From Zeus faber (Eukaryota; Chordata; Actinopteri; Zeiformes; Zeidae), in the NCBI GenBank assembly GCA_960531495.1, contig OY482850.1, positions 1,025,343-1,089,342 of the forward strand: a stretch of DNA of 64,000 bases, written 5' to 3'. Below the pieces are notes generated by a model that saw only the letters and a program-made list of their open reading frames with translations, did no database searches and was not told the DNA's origin. Of this stretch, positions 60,273 to 64,000 are shown piece by piece; position 1 is the stretch's first letter, and each line of letters begins with the position of its first letter. The translations under genes and the position numbers were made by a program.

Positions 60273-60632
60273 TTAGCACAGTGTTTTCCCATCAGACTCC
60301 ATCAGGTCAGCTTCCTGCACATCATTTAAAGCCTGCACTTTACTTGGATCTGTCCTAACACCATCACCACATATGATGTGTCCCAGAAACTTGACAGACT
60401 GCTGAAGAAAGTGACTTCTTAGGTAAGAGTTTGAAATGGAAATTTGAAAATGTTCAGATGGAGCACAGACCATAAGGTCATCCAGGTAACATAACAGGCT
60501 TGTAAAGTTCTCATCGCCAAAGATGGACATCATCAATTGCATAAAAGTAGCAGGACTGTTTGTCAGGCCCTGGGGCATCCTGTTACATTCATGGAGATTT
60601 ATTGGGGACGAGAACTGTTGTGGAATTTTCAA
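60273..60632 (-). pseudogene. gypsy RT, C-terminal part
   Basis: Starts after the inserted LTR: PQQFSSPINLHECNRMPQGL then TSLLCYLDDLMVCAPSEHF, with YLDD as the RT catalytic box, then VKFLGHIICGDGVRTDPSKV. Open for about 115 codons. About 8-10 residues between the two RT parts are missing at the insertion. Confidence 0.8.
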
Positions 60633-60639
60633 TGCGGAT

Positions 60640-61055
60640 CTGGTGAGATTAACCTGGCTCCGCTACCAAGAATGAAAAACTGGGTTATAATAATAGGTTT
60701 ATTCTATAGAATAATACGAGAAACTTAGACACACTTCCAACTGCGCTTTATCGTAAGTTCTGACATACATTTCATGAGAAATGGCATTTATACAGAAAGT
60801 ACACTAGACATGTATATTGAGAGGGAGACTGAGAGGCAACATAGCAGAGGGGGGTCTTTGTCTAAGGGAATTTAAATTATTTGTGTGTTGATGTAAAATC
60901 CCCCCTTGCTTACGGGAAGATGATCAATGTATGTCTGAGATCACATTGTTTTCACATTTTGTTTAAGGTTTAAGAAAAATAAAGAGGTCATTTTTATTTT
61001 TCTAGACAGACACAGACAGAACTCTGTGTATTTTTTGTCCTCCTCATACAGTCTG
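60640..61055 (-). repeat. Probable solo LTR of an ERV
   Basis: About 415 bp of noncoding sequence splits the gypsy RT. Read on the minus strand it starts TGTCAGACTGTATGAGGAGG and has a TATA box (ctgtataaatgcc, about 60800), AATAAA (about 60702) and a U5-like end similar to that of the LTR at 22654-23176 (gtagcgg, ggttaatctcac). No clean target duplication was found, so the borders are approximate. Confidence 0.55.
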
Positions 61056-61060
61056 ACATT

Positions 61061-61504
61061 TTAGAAGCCTGATGTGAGGTCCTTTGTGGAGAAGAACACA
61101 TTGCCGCCAAGTGCAGCCAGGGTGTCTGGATGTGCGTCTTTCACTGTTCTTGTGTTCAACAACCTGAAATCATTGAAGATGCGAATATCACCATTTGGCT
61201 TAACAATCAGGACAAGGGGAGACAAATTCTCATTTTGAGATTTCCGTATTATCCTCAATTTCTCCATCTCAGTAAGAGCATTCCGAAGCTTGTCATAATG
61301 GCATGGTGGGACCCGTCTGTATGTAAGTCTGAAGGGCTTGTCATCCACTAGGCGAATTATGTGAACAAAGTCTTTCACCTCACCACAGTCCATTTTGTGT
61401 CTCGAAAAGATGGACTCATACTGCTCAATGATCCCCAGCTGATTATCTTTCCACTCAAGGGAGACTTCATAAGATGAGGTCCACATCCTGTAAGCCCATG
61501 TCAC
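61061..61504 (-). pseudogene. gypsy RT, N-terminal part
   Basis: A 147-codon minus-strand frame: FVHIIRLVDDKPFRLTYRRV, then PPCHYDKLRNALTEMEKLRI, SPLVLIVKPNGDIRIFNDFR and FFSTKDLTSGF, with the first RT catalytic Asp in KDLTSGF. Ends at the probable solo LTR. Fairly well preserved. Confidence 0.85.
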
Positions 61505-62175
61505 TCAAAACACGTGATAGTTCCTCTTCCAACCTTGGCGTAGGTGATGAGCGTACTGGATTGAATGCGATCCGATACATCTGCAATGGGAATGAGTGGC
61601 TTTTCAGTGGCATTTACTATTTTGACCGGAACCCAGTCATCCCCCCAGAAGGAAGTGACAACTGGGTGGGTTTGGCAATGACTGTATTCCCCACTGCAGA
61701 GACGTCAGATGCAGGCAATTTAGCCACCCCCCCAAATGTTCAGACATTGGCTGTAGAGTGACACACATTTTGAGTTTGGCTGTGCCGATTCTGTTTGGCA
61801 TAGCCCCGCCTTCCCTATTATCTGGGTAGGACAGCAGGGATACTAGATGGGCTAGTTCATCATCCTGAGTACCATTAACTGGAGATGCCACGCCTCGGCC
61901 ACGAATGGTCCCTTATATCTGTGAAATTAGCCACTTGATGGCATTGCTACCGAGAATAGTTTCATCAGTTTGGCCCGGCACAACGAGAACAATCACTTTG
62001 TGGCCAAAAACTGATGCAGTGTGACTAGGTGTCCCTCGCAACCAATAATGACAACGTCCTCTGCTGATGTCTTTTCAATGTTAGGCATAGACTGGGAAAA
62101 CTTTGCATCAGCCATCTCACTAATAGTGCATGCCATAGATCCACTATCGACTAGATCACATCTGTGTAGAATAGG
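61505..62175 (-). pseudogene. gypsy protease and linker, broken
   Basis: At about 62165-62105 the minus strand reads CDLVDSGSMACTISEMADAK, with the aspartic protease DSG box. Linker sequence follows with stops to about 61505, including VAIAGKPTQLSLP-like remnants. Confidence 0.6.
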
Positions 62176-62344
62176 CTATCAGTCTTAGAGAGTTTCTGAA
62201 GGCTTTGCACAATCAATGTTTTTTGGGATGGCATTATGCTGGTCTAGGTGTGATACAATGTTTCATAATCACTAATGTTTGTCAAATCCAAGGTGGGAGG
62301 CTTACTCATTTGATCTGCGCAGTCCTCCCCTGGATGCAGATCAT

Positions 62345-63619
62345 TCAGTTTCCCTGCTGACCACTGAGAGAACGACATCTCCCCCCTGGGCAGTTGCGTC
62401 TTGAATGGCCAGGTAAATAACACAGGAAGCATAGCCTGTTCTCCCGACAGTGAGCGAGGGTGGAGTGAGAGCTGTCTTTACATATGGAATACGGTGTGTC
62501 ATTTAAGCCCTCAACTTTTGGTAGCCTGTTGTTGGTATGTGGTTTTCTATTTGCTTGAGCATAACCCAGGTACTGAAGCAACACTTTCTCCAGCATGCCA
62601 ATTAAGCTCTCTAAAGTAGATTTGTCATGACTCACAGATTTCTTCGGGGATGTCTGAAACTAAAGTGGCATTGGGGCTAACCTCAACCTTATTCACGTTG
62701 ATTCTGCTACTCCTCTTTATATAAGACCTGAGCCTCTTCTCTAGATGGAATTCATCTATCACTTCCTGAACCTCACAAGCTGATCATTCATTAATTGTCT
62801 TGGACCTAAATGTGAGAGCTAATCTCTACTGGGGCAGTGTCTAATGAACATACGTGTGACTTCAACACTAGGGTTATCAAACATTTTACTCTGCTCTTTA
62901 AGACAACTCGCGGCAACATCAACAGCCCTGTTTAGACTAAGCCAATACTCATATGTTGTCATATGTTGTTACTCATATGTATACTCTTGTTCTTTTGGCA
63001 GGGTGGAATAAAAGTCAGCTAGAAGCACAGAGGAGCAATGGCTAGAGTTGAAATGTTTGCGCAGGAGTCCATAGATGGCCTGCTGGTTGTGTGTGACATC
63101 AGTTCTTCCGTTCCTAACTCCAAATCTCACAACATCCATCCCTCTGCCTCTCATGTGGATGAAGATTTCCTCAGCTTGGTTTTCCAGCTGAACACCACTT
63201 TTTCTAATCATAGTCCTCCTCATTGATTCCTCCCATTCATCAACAGCCACGGTTTCGGAACCCTCCCCTCAGAATACAGGTGGATCTTTGACTCCCCTGT
63301 GAGAGATCAGCCGGACTTGCGAGAGATCCAGCGTGTGGGTGTAGGAGTCATTTTTAATCATGACGTGTATGAACAGCAGTTGTAGGGCTAGATGTGTTGA
63401 GGTTTGACATACAGTAATGCTATGAGCTAGCTGCTGCTCTATCTGCTGCACAATAGTGCTCATTTGGCATACTAGTCTCCCATCATCAAGAGGAGGGTTT
63501 GGAACAGTGCGCTGTGGCGGATGTAACTTGAGCATAGGCTGACGATGAGGTGTCACTGCATCCCCACATTCGGCAGGACTATGGAGGTAATCCCGACCAA
63601 AAGCTGTTTTATCCTCCAC
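62345..63619 (-). pseudogene. gypsy gag-like region, broken
   Basis: Pieces 63619-63269 (N-terminal; VCQMSTIVQQIEQQLAHSIT), 63250-62969 (MAVDEWEESMRRTMIRKSGV, then MRGRGMDVVRFGVRNGRTDV) and 62635-62345, which has CFLCYLPGHSRRNC, a C-x2-C-x3-G-H-x4-C zinc knuckle. The stretch between 62960 and 62640 is broken. Gag would package element RNA. Confidence 0.65.
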
Positions 63620-63640
63620 CTGATGGTTACCATGTGGAAA

Positions 63641-64000
63641 TGAAACAGGTGTGCTCCTAAATACTCTACCCCTAACCCCTACCCCTTAACCTAAAGGAGT
63701 CATATTAGAGGTACCAAATTAGCTGAGATCCATTCTCAATATGAAATCCCCAAACAGATCAAATTAGTCTCAAGGGAATATGGCTGTTAATGACTAGATA
63801 AACCTGACAGTTGGATACACTGAAGAAAGGATTGTGGGTCTAAAACGATGCAGTGGTGAGAAGACATCTGGACAAAGGACAAAGTAGAATGGTCATCTCT
63901 CGTGGACAAACAGCACATGCTTTGTTTCATGGAAAATCTTTCGCAAACCTGAGGATTACCCACGTTAAGAATCTGTACAAAAAAATCTATACTCTGTATA
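63641..64000. other. Upstream of gypsy gag; contains repeat 63871-63922
   Basis: No coding sequence. Short 'cccctaacccctacccctta' run at about 63668-63690. The 63871-63922 repeat matches 46710-46762 beside ERV copy 2. It may be gypsy leader sequence, which would make 46710-46762 a second gypsy scrap. Confidence 0.4.

Larger units (their letters stand above)
59441..63640 (-). mobile_element. Ty3/gypsy element (antisense, incomplete)
   Basis: Minus-strand order: gag-like (63619-62345), protease (about 62170-62050), RT (61504-60273, split by a probable solo LTR), RNase H (60118-59560). Integrase is missing; the element ends at L2 copy D. No LTR of its own was identified. Confidence 0.75.

Overview
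The window looks like teleost fish genomic DNA. It has one spliced, conserved vertebrate gene on the + strand (a JIP1-type JNK-interacting scaffold, mapk8ip1-like). That gene sits between two dense islands of nested transposable elements of kinds typical of fish: L2/Maui-like and L1 LINEs, an I/Nimb-like LINE, tRNA-derived SINEs, Ty3/gypsy elements including a Sushi-like one, endogenous-retrovirus-like elements, hAT and pogo-type DNA transposons, and long (GT)n and (CT)n tracts. Nothing looks prokaryotic.

Layout. 1-11.3 kb: a broken L1 and a broken I/Nimb-like LINE, both antisense, each split near its ORF1/ORF2 boundary by an L2 copy (A at 838-2995, B at about 7020-10229). 11.4-12.2 kb: a SINE, an LTR-like stretch and a gypsy scrap. 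12.46-27.3 kb: antisense ERV copy 1, whose reverse-transcriptase region is split by a second, sense-oriented LTR element (15907-23176, 4-bp duplication ccct) that itself carries L2 copy C, giving three nesting levels. 27.3-46.7 kb: the mapk8ip1-like gene and its flanks. Twelve coding exons with consistent splice phases give 750 codons from the ATG at 28086, containing the JNK-binding motif, SH3 domain and PID/PTB domain. Introns hold a deleted pogo element, two non-autonomous hAT elements, a SINE and microsatellites. 46.78-57.0 kb: antisense ERV copy 2, internally deleted, carrying a Sushi-like gag-protease element in its LTR (duplication attac) and a hAT element in its leader (duplication gtttagtg; the empty site is preserved in ERV copy 1). 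57.0-59.44 kb: L2 copy D with a SINE inserted in it. 59.44-63.6 kb: an antisense gypsy element interrupted by a probable solo LTR.

Most notable observations. (1) A SINE ends about 14 bp before the acceptor of the SH3 exon and seems to supply its pyrimidine tract. (2) The C-terminal kinesin-light-chain motif ends EDIFIE, with Phe where JIP1 has the key Tyr. (3) Small, near-perfect inverted duplications recur inside decayed retroelement coding sequence, up to 34-bp arms, as template switching would produce. (4) The nesting order can be read from target-site duplications and from comparing the two ERV copies. I found no evidence of an undescribed enzymatic or defence system. All element names rest on reading motifs, not on database searches.
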